Shown here one piece after another: positions 18,201-26,047 of a stretch of DNA of 64,000 nt (position 1 is its first letter; every line of letters begins with the position of its first letter). The DNA is taken from positions 1-64,000 of the forward strand of contig CAVSMB010000025.1 in the NCBI GenBank assembly GCA_963728925.1, read 5' to 3'. The notes beneath the pieces were generated by a model. The model did no database searches. It saw only the letters and a program-made list of their open reading frames with translations, and was not told the DNA's origin. Made by a program: the position numbers and the translations under genes. Origin of the DNA: JBBPZA01 sp963728925. Its GTDB lineage: Bacteria > Actinomycetota > Thermoleophilia > Solirubrobacterales > Solirubrobacteraceae.

Positions 18201-20186
18201 CTAGGCGCGCCCGTCGCGCGGCTTCGCGGCTGCGCGCGGGCGGGCCGCGCGCTCGCGGAGGGCGTGGGCGCTCTCCTCAAAGCTCCGGTAGATCGTCTGC
18301 GAGAGCCTGGCGCCTGCGAACGCCCGGCCGAGCTTGCGGCGCAGGAAGGCGTCGGTCGAGTAGCGCGTGGAGGACAGGAAGTAGCGCCGCTCGTGCTCCC
18401 TGACCATCTCGAAGAAGCGCGGCGCCGCCGCGCGTCCCAGCTCGAAGTTGTCGTAGTTGACGACGAGGTTCACGCGCCGGCCGACGTCGTGTAGCCGCCG
18501 GCCCATACACGCGGCGAGCTCCTCGGCCGCCTCGAGCGTGTCCAGGGTCAGGCCCTCGAAGTTGATGAACACGAGGTCATCGTCGGCGCGGTAGTCGACA
18601 CGTTCGTCGAGCGTCAGCGGTGAGCGCTCACCTAGTCCGAGCGGCGCGTCGGTGAAGATCGCCGCGTCCATCTCGCGCAGGTCGGGCGCAATCAGGGGGC
18701 GAAAACCCATCCGGGCCAGCACGTCGCGCTCGAGATCCACGCCAGGCGCGATCTCGATCAGCTCGAGGCCGTTGTCGCCGAGCCGCAGCACGCAGCGTTC
18801 GGTGATGTAGAGCACGGACTGGCCGGTCGCATGAGCGCGCTCGCCGTTGAAGGTGACCTGCGCGACCTCGTCGACGAACTTCGGCACCGTGCCGTCACGG
18901 CGAACGTGCAGCCGGCCGTCGCCGACCGCGGTGTCGGCGCCGGCCGTGAACGTCCCGAGAAAGAACACGCTGCGGGCGGCCTGGCTGATGTCGATGAAAC
19001 CGCCGGCGCCGACGAGCCGCCGGCCGAAGCGGCTGACATTGACGTTGCCCTCGCGGTCGGCCTCTGCCAAGCCGAGGAAGGCTTGGTCGAGCCCCGCGCC
19101 GTCGTAGAAGTCGAACTGGTAGGGCTGGTCGACGATCGCCTGCGCATTGACGGCCGCGCCGAAGCTCAGACCGCCGGCGGGCACGCCGCCGATGGCACCC
19201 GCCTCGACGGTCAGTGTGATCAGGTCCAGGATCCCCTCCTCGTTGGCCACGGCGGCGATGCCCTCGGGTATCCCGATACCGAGGTTCACGACCGAGTTGA
19301 TCTTCAGCAGCATCGCGGCGCGGCGGACGATCACCTTGCGCGCGTCCAGCGCCGTCGCGCCCGTCGGCTCCGACACTACGCGCACCTCGCCCGCGTACGC
19401 GGGGTTGTAGTCCTCGTCGAACGTCTGCATGTGAGTAGCGATGCTGCTGGCGACGACGACGCCGTCGACGAGGATGCCCGGGATGCGCACCTCCCGCGGC
19501 GAGAGCAGGTGGCGCGTGGTGACGCGCTCGACCTGCACGATCACGATCCCACCCGAGTTCTTCGTCGCCTGCGCGATCGAGAGCATGTCCAACGTGGCGG
19601 CCTCGCGCTCCATCGTCACGTTGCCCTCCCCGTCGGCGGTCGTGCCGCGCAGGAACGCCACGTCGATCGGGCGGCACGGATAGAAGAGGAACTCCTCGCC
19701 CTCGAGCTCGATGACCCGCACCACCTCCTCCGTCGACTCCGCGTTCATGCGACCGCCCTCCATGCGCGGGTCGACGAACGTGCCGAGCCCAACCCGTGTG
19801 ATGAGACCCGGCCGGCCGGCGGCCGTCTCGCGGTAAAGATGGGACACCACGCCCTGCGGGAGGCAGTAGGCCTCGATCCGCCCGTCGAGCGCGAGCGCGC
19901 CCAGCGCGGGGACGAGCCCCCAATGCGCCCCGATCGCGCGCCGGATCAGCCCCTCGCGCGCGAGGTGGTTGAGCCCGCGGGCACCGCCGTCGCCCTGTCC
20001 CGCGGCGAACACGAGCGTCAGATCGCGCGGGCCGCCGGTTTCGCGGAAGCCATTCCCGAGCGCGATGACGAGCTCCTCGGGAACGCCAATCCCGACGAAT
20101 CCACCGACCGCCAGCGTGTCACCGTCGAGGATCAACTGGGCGGCCGCCTCGGGCGTGATGACCTTCGTGCGCCGCCCAGCCGTCAC
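18201..20186 (-). CDS. acetate/propionate CoA-transferase (YdiF/Pct-like, family I)
   Basis: 661 aa, ATG 20186. Fused alpha and beta CoA-transferase domains: GGFVGIGVPEELV with VFAAGQGDGGARG in the alpha half; VNLGIGIPEGIA and the catalytic Glu motif LTVEAGAIGG in the beta half. After residue ~530 there is an extension of about 130 aa (LTLDERVDYRADDD, FINFEGLTLDTLEAAEEL, YFLSSTRYSTDAFLRRKLG) beyond the catalytic core. It moves CoA between acetyl-CoA and short-chain acids. The acyl-CoA synthetase upstream on the same strand suggests a shared role in acid activation. Confidence 0.88.
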   Translation of the reverse strand: MTAGRRTKVITPEAAAQLILDGDTLAVGGFVGIGVPEELVIALGNGFRETGGPRDLTLVFAAGQGDGGARGLNHLAREGLIRRAIGAHWGLVPALGALALDGRIEAYCLPQGVVSHLYRETAAGRPGLITRVGLGTFVDPRMEGGRMNAESTEEVVRVIELEGEEFLFYPCRPIDVAFLRGTTADGEGNVTMEREAATLDMLSIAQATKNSGGIVIVQVERVTTRHLLSPREVRIPGILVDGVVVASSIATHMQTFDEDYNPAYAGEVRVVSEPTGATALDARKVIVRRAAMLLKINSVVNLGIGIPEGIAAVANEEGILDLITLTVEAGAIGGVPAGGLSFGAAVNAQAIVDQPYQFDFYDGAGLDQAFLGLAEADREGNVNVSRFGRRLVGAGGFIDISQAARSVFFLGTFTAGADTAVGDGRLHVRRDGTVPKFVDEVAQVTFNGERAHATGQSVLYITERCVLRLGDNGLELIEIAPGVDLERDVLARMGFRPLIAPDLREMDAAIFTDAPLGLGERSPLTLDERVDYRADDDLVFINFEGLTLDTLEAAEELAACMGRRLHDVGRRVNLVVNYDNFELGRAAAPRFFEMVREHERRYFLSSTRYSTDAFLRRKLGRAFAGARLSQTIYRSFEESAHALRERAARPRAAAKPRDGRA

Positions 20187-20373
20187 GGCGCCACGCTATC
20201 CCATCCGCGCCCGCGCGTCCCGTGGGCGCGTCGTGGTGCGGTCCGGGAAGCGAGAAGCAGCCGCGGGAACTCGGCCCGCACCCAGTGGTCGTTGCCTATT
20301 GGGTCGACTTGCTCACCAACGACGTGCGCACCGGTGCGAATCGCACGCTCCTCAGGAGCGAGGCGGTTGCCCG

Positions 20374-21987
20374 TCAGCCCTTGATGCGGGAGTCTTGCCC
20401 GGCCCACTCGCGCTCTCGGAGCTCGAACTTGGGGACCTTGCCCGTCGAGGTCTTTGGCAGCTCGTCCAGGAAGGCGACGGCTTTGGGCGCCTTGTAGCGG
20501 GCAATCTTGGACTTCACGTGGTCGATGAGCTCCTCCTCCCCGGCCTCCTTTCCGGGCTTGAGCACCACGAACGCCTTGGGGCGCTCGCCCCACTGCTCGT
20601 CGGGGACCCCGATGACCGCCGCGTCCAGCACGGCCTCGTGGGTGAGCAGCGCCTGCTCGATCTCGACGGTCGAGATGTTCTCCCCGCCGGACACGACCAC
20701 GTCCTTGGCGCGGTCGCGGAGCTGCACGTAGCCGTCGGGCTGCATGACCCCGAGGTCGCCGGAGTGAAACCAGTCGCCCCTGAACGCCTCGGCCGTCGCC
20801 TCCTCGTCCTCGAAGTAGCCCTTCATCACGTCGTTGCCGCGCATGACGATCTCGCCCAGCGTCTCGCCGTCCGCGGGCACGTCGTTCATCTCGGTGTCGA
20901 CCACGCGCAGCCGCTCGGCGTGGATCATCCCGACACCCTGGCGGGCCAGCAGCGTCGCCCGCTCCTCGACTTCGAGATCCTCCCAGCCCTCCTGCCACTG
21001 ACACACCGAGTACGGACCATAGGTCTCGGTCAGCCCATAGACGTGCAGGACACGCGCATTGAGGCCCTCACACTGCGCGATCGTGGTCGGGCTCGGCGGC
21101 GCGCCCGCGGTGGTCACCACCAGCGGTCGCTCCAACCGGTGCGCCTCCTCCGCGCCCGCGAGGGTCGTGAGCACGGTCGGGGCGCCGTTGAGGTGCGTGA
21201 CCTGCTCCTGCTCCAAAAGCTCCCAGATGTGGTCCCCGCGCACCGCCCGCAGGCACACGTGGCGACCGCCGATCGCCGTCACGCCCCAAGCCGTGCACCA
21301 CCCGTTGCAATGGAACATCGGGAGCGTCCACAGGTAGACCGAGTCGGGGCTGTGCTCGGAATGCAGCACCTCCCCAAGGCTGTTCAAGTAGGCCCCCCGA
21401 TGGGTATAGACAACGCCCTTGGGCTTCCCGGTGGTCCCCGACGTGTAGTTGATCGTGATCGGGGCCAACTCATCCTCCACCGCCCACCCCAGCGGCTCGT
21501 CGGACCCACGCTCCAGCAGGTCCGGATAACCGCAGCCGTCGGGGGCGTCCGAAACGTCGAGGTCAGCCACCGGGTCGGTCACCGTGACGATCTCCCGAAC
21601 CGCCCCCAGCTCATCCTGCACCGGCTCGACGATCGAGCGCAGCTCCGAGTCGACCACCAACAGCTTGGCCCCGGAATGCTCACAGATATAACGCACCTCC
21701 TCCCCCGCCAAACGCGTGTTGATGGCCACCAGCACCGCCCCCGCCAACGGAACGGCAAAATGCGCGACCAGCAACTCGGGGATGTTCGGGCACAAGTACG
21801 CCACGCGATCACCCGCCTCGATCCCCGACGCCCGCAACGCCCGCGCCAAACGAGTGACCTCCCCCGCGAACTCGCGATAAGTCACACGACGATCACCATG
21901 GACGATCGCCACCTTGCCCGGATACACCTCAGCGCAACGCTCCAAAAACCGCAACGGCGTCAGCGAAGTATGCGACACACTGGCCAT
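20374..21987 (-). CDS. AMP-forming acyl-CoA synthetase
   Basis: About 537 aa from ATG 21987 with GAGGAGAGGAG upstream; longer in-frame extensions are Cys/Arg-rich and unlikely. Signatures: P-loop YTSGTTGKPKG, GLTETYGP, DWFHSGDLGVMQPDGY, DRAKDVVVSGGENIS, and the C-terminal Lys in TSTGKVPK. Resembles medium/long-chain fatty-acid ligases (AlkK-like). Converts a carboxylic acid, ATP and CoA to acyl-CoA. Confidence 0.93.
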   Translation of the reverse strand: MASVSHTSLTPLRFLERCAEVYPGKVAIVHGDRRVTYREFAGEVTRLARALRASGIEAGDRVAYLCPNIPELLVAHFAVPLAGAVLVAINTRLAGEEVRYICEHSGAKLLVVDSELRSIVEPVQDELGAVREIVTVTDPVADLDVSDAPDGCGYPDLLERGSDEPLGWAVEDELAPITINYTSGTTGKPKGVVYTHRGAYLNSLGEVLHSEHSPDSVYLWTLPMFHCNGWCTAWGVTAIGGRHVCLRAVRGDHIWELLEQEQVTHLNGAPTVLTTLAGAEEAHRLERPLVVTTAGAPPSPTTIAQCEGLNARVLHVYGLTETYGPYSVCQWQEGWEDLEVEERATLLARQGVGMIHAERLRVVDTEMNDVPADGETLGEIVMRGNDVMKGYFEDEEATAEAFRGDWFHSGDLGVMQPDGYVQLRDRAKDVVVSGGENISTVEIEQALLTHEAVLDAAVIGVPDEQWGERPKAFVVLKPGKEAGEEELIDHVKSKIARYKAPKAVAFLDELPKTSTGKVPKFELREREWAGQDSRIKG

Positions 21988-22257
21988 CGAGGGGACTCCT
22001 CTCCTCTGAACGCTCAAACCGCGGCCGCAACCCGCTCGACAACAACCCAAGCCGCGCACGCAACCCCAGCGTCCCCGCTGACAGCGAACAATCAAAGCCT
22101 ACCCCCGGCCACAACCGCAAAACGCCCCACCTCAAGCCTCGCGGTCGCGGGCATCGGCAGTCTCCGCCTTTGGAATACCGCACGCGGGCGCTGACGGACG
22201 TTGTCCTTCGGTGCGCCGCCCCCGGTTCACCGGACACTTGGTTGGTGAACGCGGCGA

Positions 22258-23109
22258 TCATGTCATGGCGGCCTGACGGAGCGCTTCTCGCGCCTGGCGT
22301 GGGGTGCGGTAGCCGTTGCGTTCCAGCAGCCAGTGCTCGTTGTAGTCGGCGGCGAACCGGCGGATGCGGGCGCGCAGCTGCTCGAGGGTGTCGAAGCGCT
22401 CGATCCACAGCACCTGCTCCTTGAGGGTCTGGATGAACTTCTCGACGATGCCGTTGGTCTCGGGCTCGTAGTGGAAGGCCGGGCTGCGGTCGATGCCGAG
22501 GAAGTCGATCTCGGCCTGGTAGTGCGCGGAGCGGAAGCACGACCCGCCGTCGTGGCGGAGCTTCAGGCCGGCGGCGACGTCGGCCTCGACGGAACCGAAG
22601 CGGTCGGTGATCGCCTCGCGCAAGAGGTCGGCGGCGGCGAAGCGGTCCATCCTGGGGGCGGCGTCGACCCACGCCTCACCGGTGCAGTGGTCGACGACCG
22701 CGAACACCGCGCAGCGGCCGTCCTGGCGCGTCCAGGCCTCGGTCGGGTCGGTCGCCCACAGCTCGTCCGGTGTGTCGGTCGTGATGCGGCCGGTGTGCAG
22801 GCGCTTGGCGCGCTTGCGCACCTTCGGCGTGGGCGCCAGCAGGCCGGCCTCGCGCGTCAACCGCAGCACGCGCTTGCGGCTCGTGCAGATGCCCCGCAGC
22901 CGCAGCCGGGCGGTGATCTTCTTGTGGCCCTCGCCGACGAACGGCGACTCGGCGATCTCCCTGCGGATCGCGACAAGGAGCTCGTGGTCGGGCATCGCGC
23001 CGACCGGGCCGGGACGCCGGCGCGCGCGTGGAGCACTGGGCTCCGAGGAGCTGCGTCGGCGGCGCTGCTCGCACACCGCCGACCTGGAGACCCCGGCGAC
23101 GCGGCACAC
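22258..23109 (-). CDS. IS3-family transposase OrfB (DDE integrase core)
   Basis: 283 aa from the first ATG-like start, but the frame is open further upstream (ALNVAERLEAPLARV) and overlaps the end of OrfA in the -1 frame. The usual IS3 OrfAB frameshift product is therefore possible, although I see no A6G slippery site. HTH_21 region (EGHKKITARLRLRG), DDE motif with D in WATDPTEAW, D in LRHDGGSCFRS and E in NGIVEKFIQTLKEQ. Apparently intact. Confidence 0.88.
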   Translation of the reverse strand: MCRVAGVSRSAVCEQRRRRSSSEPSAPRARRRPGPVGAMPDHELLVAIRREIAESPFVGEGHKKITARLRLRGICTSRKRVLRLTREAGLLAPTPKVRKRAKRLHTGRITTDTPDELWATDPTEAWTRQDGRCAVFAVVDHCTGEAWVDAAPRMDRFAAADLLREAITDRFGSVEADVAAGLKLRHDGGSCFRSAHYQAEIDFLGIDRSPAFHYEPETNGIVEKFIQTLKEQVLWIERFDTLEQLRARIRRFAADYNEHWLLERNGYRTPRQAREALRQAAMT

Positions 23110-23144
23110 GCGCGCCAGCGGGGCCTCCAGCCGTTCAGCGACGT

Positions 23145-23534
23145 TCAGCGCCTCGGCCGGTGAGGGCGCCCGTCCATCTCCTCGTTGAGCGCGCGCAGGA
23201 TGTCGATCTCCATCGACAGCTCGCCGATCTTGCGCTGCGCCTCGACCAGTCGCCGATCCTCGACGGGCGCCGGACGCGACCTCAAGCCCTCACGCCCGGC
23301 GGCGAGGAACTCCTCCCGCCACCGGCTGATCGTCCCCGCCGCCTGGCCGGTCTCGCGCGCCAGCGCGTCCAGGCCCTCGCCCCGCAACAGCCGCAGGACC
23401 ACCTCCTCCTTGCGCCGCGCGCTCCAGCGCACCTCCCGGCCGCCCTCCGGGCGACCGTCCGGTGCGCCGGAGCGCGACCGCTCCGTCTCCCCGCCGATGC
23501 TGCCTTCCATCCGACCCTCCATGACTCCCGACAT
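23145..23534 (-). CDS. IS3-family OrfA (HTH)
   Basis: 129 aa. After a Gly/Arg-rich start the sequence reads WSARRKEEVVLRLLRGEG, ALARETGQAAGTISRWREEF, a helix-turn-helix, then an acidic leucine-zipper-like helix VEAQRKIGELSMEIDILRAL. Binds the element ends and provides the N-terminus of the OrfAB transposase. Confidence 0.82.
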   Translation of the reverse strand: MSGVMEGRMEGSIGGETERSRSGAPDGRPEGGREVRWSARRKEEVVLRLLRGEGLDALARETGQAAGTISRWREEFLAAGREGLRSRPAPVEDRRLVEAQRKIGELSMEIDILRALNEEMDGRPHRPRR

Positions 23535-23605
23535 CGTGACCTCCGCGGTCTAATCGGGTGTCCGGATGGAACCGGGTGCTCAGATCGGGCTTGACGGCAC
23601 GCGAA

Positions 23606-23716
23606 ATGGCTGTTGCCGAGCAGACCACCGTATTTGCCGCGCCCGAATCGCTCGAAAGTCCTGTTTCGCTGAGGCCGCGCTATGAGAACTTCATTGGCGG
23701 CCATTGGGTCTGCTGA
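23606..23716 (+). pseudogene. aldehyde dehydrogenase 5' fragment
   Basis: ATG 23606 begins MAVAEQTTVFAAPESL and continues VSLRPRYENFIGGHWV, then a stop at 23716. This is the N-terminus of NAD-dependent aldehyde dehydrogenases (…RYxNFIGGxWV), cut after 36 residues. What follows (about 23715-23880, LLMRNMLASPGFERAIQDV in another frame) is protein-like but not ALDH. The fragment starts 24 bases from the IS3 end. Confidence 0.6.
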
Positions 23717-23819
23717 TGCGCAACATGCTGGCCTCGCCGGGCTTCGAGCGGGCGATCCAGGACGTCCGCCGTTTGGGGGACGAGCGCCGCGTGATGGGGC
23801 CGTACTTCCCATCGAGCGC

Positions 23820-24158
23820 TTACTCGTCGAGCGCCGCCTTCGAGAGGCGCGGCTGCACGACGGCGGCTGAGCCCTTCACCGGCTGAGGCGGACGTCGCCC
23901 TCTCAGCCGGTCCTCGGAGAGCCCGAGCGCCGCGCGCGGGTAGCGCCCGAGCCTCGTGGGGCAGCGCCCGGCCGTCGATCCACAGCTCGCCGAGCGCGCG
24001 GTAGGGACCGCGCAGGAGGAAGCCGCCGACGATCGCCTCGGGCGCGCCGGTCGACGCCCCCCCACGTCCAGCGTCTGTCGCCACAAGCGGTACTCGATGC
24101 CGTCCACGGCACGCAGACCGAGCGGCCCGCCGATGCTTTGAGCGCTACAATGACGCAC
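23820..24158 (-). pseudogene. degraded gene, possibly phosphodiester-glycosidase-like
   Basis: Minus strand, pieced from more than one frame: VDGIEYRLWRQTLDVGG, then APEAIVGGFLLRGPYRALG, ELWIDGRALPHEARAL, and an end SAAVVQPRLSKAALDE at 23820. The GFFLR..PLGELxIDG pattern resembles secreted phosphodiester glycosidases (exopolysaccharide biosynthesis-related). Frame changes and missing parts mean it is not functional. Family assignment is tentative. Confidence 0.35.
24146..24151 (+). promoter_or_regulatory. -10 box TACAAT of the antitoxin-toxin operon
   Basis: TACAAT lies 7 bases before ATG 24159, so the message is probably leaderless. No good -35 is visible at standard spacing. Confidence 0.5.
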
Positions 24159-24437
24159 ATGGAGCGCGTCGGGATCCGCGAGATGCGCCAGAACCTGAGT
24201 CGCTACGCGCAGCGGGCGCGGCGCGGCGAGTCATTCGTGATCACCGACCGGGGCACGGAGGTCGCCCAGCTCGGGCCCGGCCCCGCCCGCGCGACGCCGA
24301 TCGACCGCCTCGTGGCTGAGCGGGGCGCCCGGCGCGGCCACGGCAACCTCCTGGACGTCATCGACGAGCTGCCCGAGCCGATCGCCGGACCCCGCAGCGA
24401 CGCCGTGCTGGACGAGATCCGCGCCGATCGCGTCTAG
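24159..24437 (+). CDS. type II antitoxin, Phd/YefM-like
   Basis: 92 aa from ATG 24159 (an upstream in-frame ATG at 24150 lies inside the -10 box). N-terminal DNA-binding part MERVGIREMRQNLSRYAQRAR, GESFVITDRGTEVAQLGP is typical of Phd/YefM antitoxins. The C-terminus (VIDELPEPIAGPRSDAVLDEI) would wrap the toxin. Six bases separate it from the PIN toxin; autoregulation is usual in this family. Confidence 0.85.
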   Translation: MERVGIREMRQNLSRYAQRARRGESFVITDRGTEVAQLGPGPARATPIDRLVAERGARRGHGNLLDVIDELPEPIAGPRSDAVLDEIRADRV

Positions 24438-24443
24438 CGCCGG

Positions 24444-24833
24444 GTGCCGGACTACCTGGACACCTCGGCCTTCATCAAGCTGGTGCGGTCGGAGCCCGAG
24501 AGCACCGCGCTGCGGTGCGATCTCGCCAACGGCGACGCGCTCGTCAGCAGCGCGCTGCTTCTGGTGGAGGGCCGTCGCGCCGCTGCCCGCTACGGCTCGC
24601 TCGCGCTCGAGCGGGCTCGCGCGGCGCTGATGACGATCACCCTGCTCCCGCTCGACGACGCGGCGCTCGAGGTCGCCGCCGGACTCGAGCCGGCGGAGCT
24701 TCGCACGCTCGACGCGCTGCACCTCGCGACCGCGGCGGGGCTGGGCGAAGAGCTGGGCCGATTCTACTGCTACGACGCGCGGCTCGCCGGCGCGGCGGCC
24801 GCGCTGGGGCTCGACGTGCGGACGCCCGCTTGA
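24444..24833 (+). CDS. vapC: PIN-domain toxin (VapC type)
   Basis: 129 aa from GTG 24444. All four PIN acidic residues are present: D6 in YLDTSAFIKL, E42 in LLLVEGRR, D90 in LRTLDALHLATA and D111 in YCYDARLAG. Expected to be a Mg-dependent ribonuclease neutralised by the upstream antitoxin. Appears intact. Confidence 0.88.
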   Translation: MPDYLDTSAFIKLVRSEPESTALRCDLANGDALVSSALLLVEGRRAAARYGSLALERARAALMTITLLPLDDAALEVAAGLEPAELRTLDALHLATAAGLGEELGRFYCYDARLAGAAAALGLDVRTPA

Positions 24834-25045
24834 CCCTCGCGCCGTCGAACGGTCCGCCGCCGCCGACCTACCGCGAGCGCCTACGCCGCGAGGGCCTCGC
24901 GCTCGCGGCGTCCGGCGCTCTCGGCGCCCAGGCCGTCGCCATCGAGCGGACCGTCGCGGCCGGCGAGCGCCGCACGAATGGCCGCTACGTGCGCCTGGCC
25001 GGATCGAGGATCGTGCGCGGGACGCGCCTGGGCCGGCTGGCGTGA
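24830..25045 (+). CDS. possible short ORF in the toxin operon
   Basis: A TTG overlapping the toxin stop (TTGA) opens 71 aa: LTLAPSNGPPPPTYRERL, ALAASGALGAQAVAIERTVA, ending RGTRLGRLA. Charged and helical; I recognise no family. It might be chance coding in GC-rich DNA. Confidence 0.3.
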   Translation: MTLAPSNGPPPPTYRERLRREGLALAASGALGAQAVAIERTVAAGERRTNGRYVRLAGSRIVRGTRLGRLA

Positions 25046-25055
25046 CGCACCTCTC

Positions 25056-25270
25056 CTATCGTGCCCCGAGCTTGGGTTGCTGACCCCAGCCGCAAAGTGG
25101 GCGTCGGTCAGGAAGGTCGTCGAGCCTGCCCGGCTCTGGGAGGAGTTCGGTGGCTGCGGCCGTGTGTCGTGCACACTCGATCCTGCGGTACACCGTGGAG
25201 CGCCCGACGCCGAACAGCTCGGCGAGCTCGGCGGGACTGTGCTGGGCCTCGTCTCGCGCTGCGGCTCTAT
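25056..25270 (-). pseudogene. site-specific recombinase/resolvase 3' remnant
   Basis: Minus strand frame ending TAG at 25056: DEAQHSPAELAELFGVGRS, TVYRRIECARHTAAATELL, then LCGWGQQPKLGAR. The first part is the C-terminal helix-turn-helix of Hin/resolvase-like serine recombinases (AELAELFGVxRSTVYR). The catalytic domain is absent. The last 33 bases are repeated in inverted orientation at 28400. Confidence 0.6.
25063..25095 (+). repeat. 33-bp inverted repeat, left copy
   Basis: Matches the reverse complement of 28400-28432 at 31 of 33 positions; the core GGGTTGCTGACCCCAGCCGC is identical. Read on the minus strand it encodes CGWGQQP, the end of the recombinase remnant. Confidence 0.85.
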
Positions 25271-25452
25271 CGTCGCGCCGGGTGGGACTTGGCGACAGCG
25301 ACGTTGGCCCGGACGGTGTGCGGTCGCGGTCATGCGTCGTGCGCGCGCGGCTCGCCGGGATGCGCGCAGCATGTGCGTCATCGGTCGAGCATGCTCGGCC
25401 ATGGTTACAGCGAGGTGACAGCGTCCGCTCCCCGGTTGCCGATCGGGCTCGA

Positions 25453-25995
25453 TCACGGGTGCGCCGCGAAGACGTGGGCGACGGCTCCGCCGCTGAAGGC
25501 GATGGTGCTCATCGGCTCGATGGTGAGCGGTGCGGTGAAGATCCGCTCGCCCGCGCCCAAGACGACCGGGTGGATGACAAGGCGGTACTCGTCGATCAAG
25601 CCGGTCTCGACCAGCGATCGGGCGAACCGTGCCCCGCCGTGGGCAAGCAGGTATCCGTCGGAGCGCTCCTGCTTGAGCCGCGTGATGGCTGCGGTCAGGT
25701 CTCCGGTGGCGATCGTCGTCTCGCCCCAGTCGGCGGACGCGAGCGAGTCCGAGAACACGACCTTGGGGATCTCGTTCATCGGCTTGGCGGACGGCCCGGA
25801 GGCGCCGGGCCAGTAGGCGGCCCACCCCGCATAGGTGGTGGCACCAATGAGGTGCGCGCCGGCGTTGCTCAAGGTCTCGACAGTCCAACTGGCGCCGTCA
25901 TCGGAGCGTCCCGCAGCGACCCAGTCGGTGCTCCCGTCGATTGGTGCGACGAAGCCGTCGAGCGAGACGGACATCTTCAGGACCAGTGAGGCCAT
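25453..25995 (-). CDS. dihydrofolate-reductase-family protein (RibD C-terminal-like)
   Basis: 180 aa from ATG 25995. Starts SLVLKMSVSLDGFVAP, with WTVETLSNAGAHLIGATTY, YLLAHGGARFARSLVETGL, DEYRLVIHPVVLGAGERIF: the RibD_C fold pattern. These NADPH-dependent reductases are common in Actinobacteria with unknown substrates. It lies between the recombinase remnant and an IS701-like element. Confidence 0.88.
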   Translation of the reverse strand: MASLVLKMSVSLDGFVAPIDGSTDWVAAGRSDDGASWTVETLSNAGAHLIGATTYAGWAAYWPGASGPSAKPMNEIPKVVFSDSLASADWGETTIATGDLTAAITRLKQERSDGYLLAHGGARFARSLVETGLIDEYRLVIHPVVLGAGERIFTAPLTIEPMSTIAFSGGAVAHVFAAHP

Positions 25996-26047
25996 GCGCT
26001 GCTTCCTTCCCGTATAGATCCGCACCGTTACTAACTCCGGCTCCTTT

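Larger units (their letters stand above)
22212..23582 (-). mobile_element. IS3-family insertion sequence
   Basis: About 1.37 kb. Ends carry imperfect inverted repeats: CCCGGTTCACCGGACAC on the left (about 22221-22237) and, reverse-complemented, CCCGGTTCCATCCGGACAC on the right (about 23558-23576). Extending outward gives TG...CA termini at 22212 and 23582, as in IS3. Contains OrfA then OrfB on the minus strand. I could not define a clear target-site duplication. Confidence 0.7.

Noticed and set aside
18831..20384. 517-codon plus-strand frame opposite the CoA-transferase
   Set aside because: Antisense shadow; Val/Asp/His-rich with no motif.
22205..23590. Target-site duplication around the IS3 element
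   Set aside because: Flanks share only TCGG at unequal offsets.
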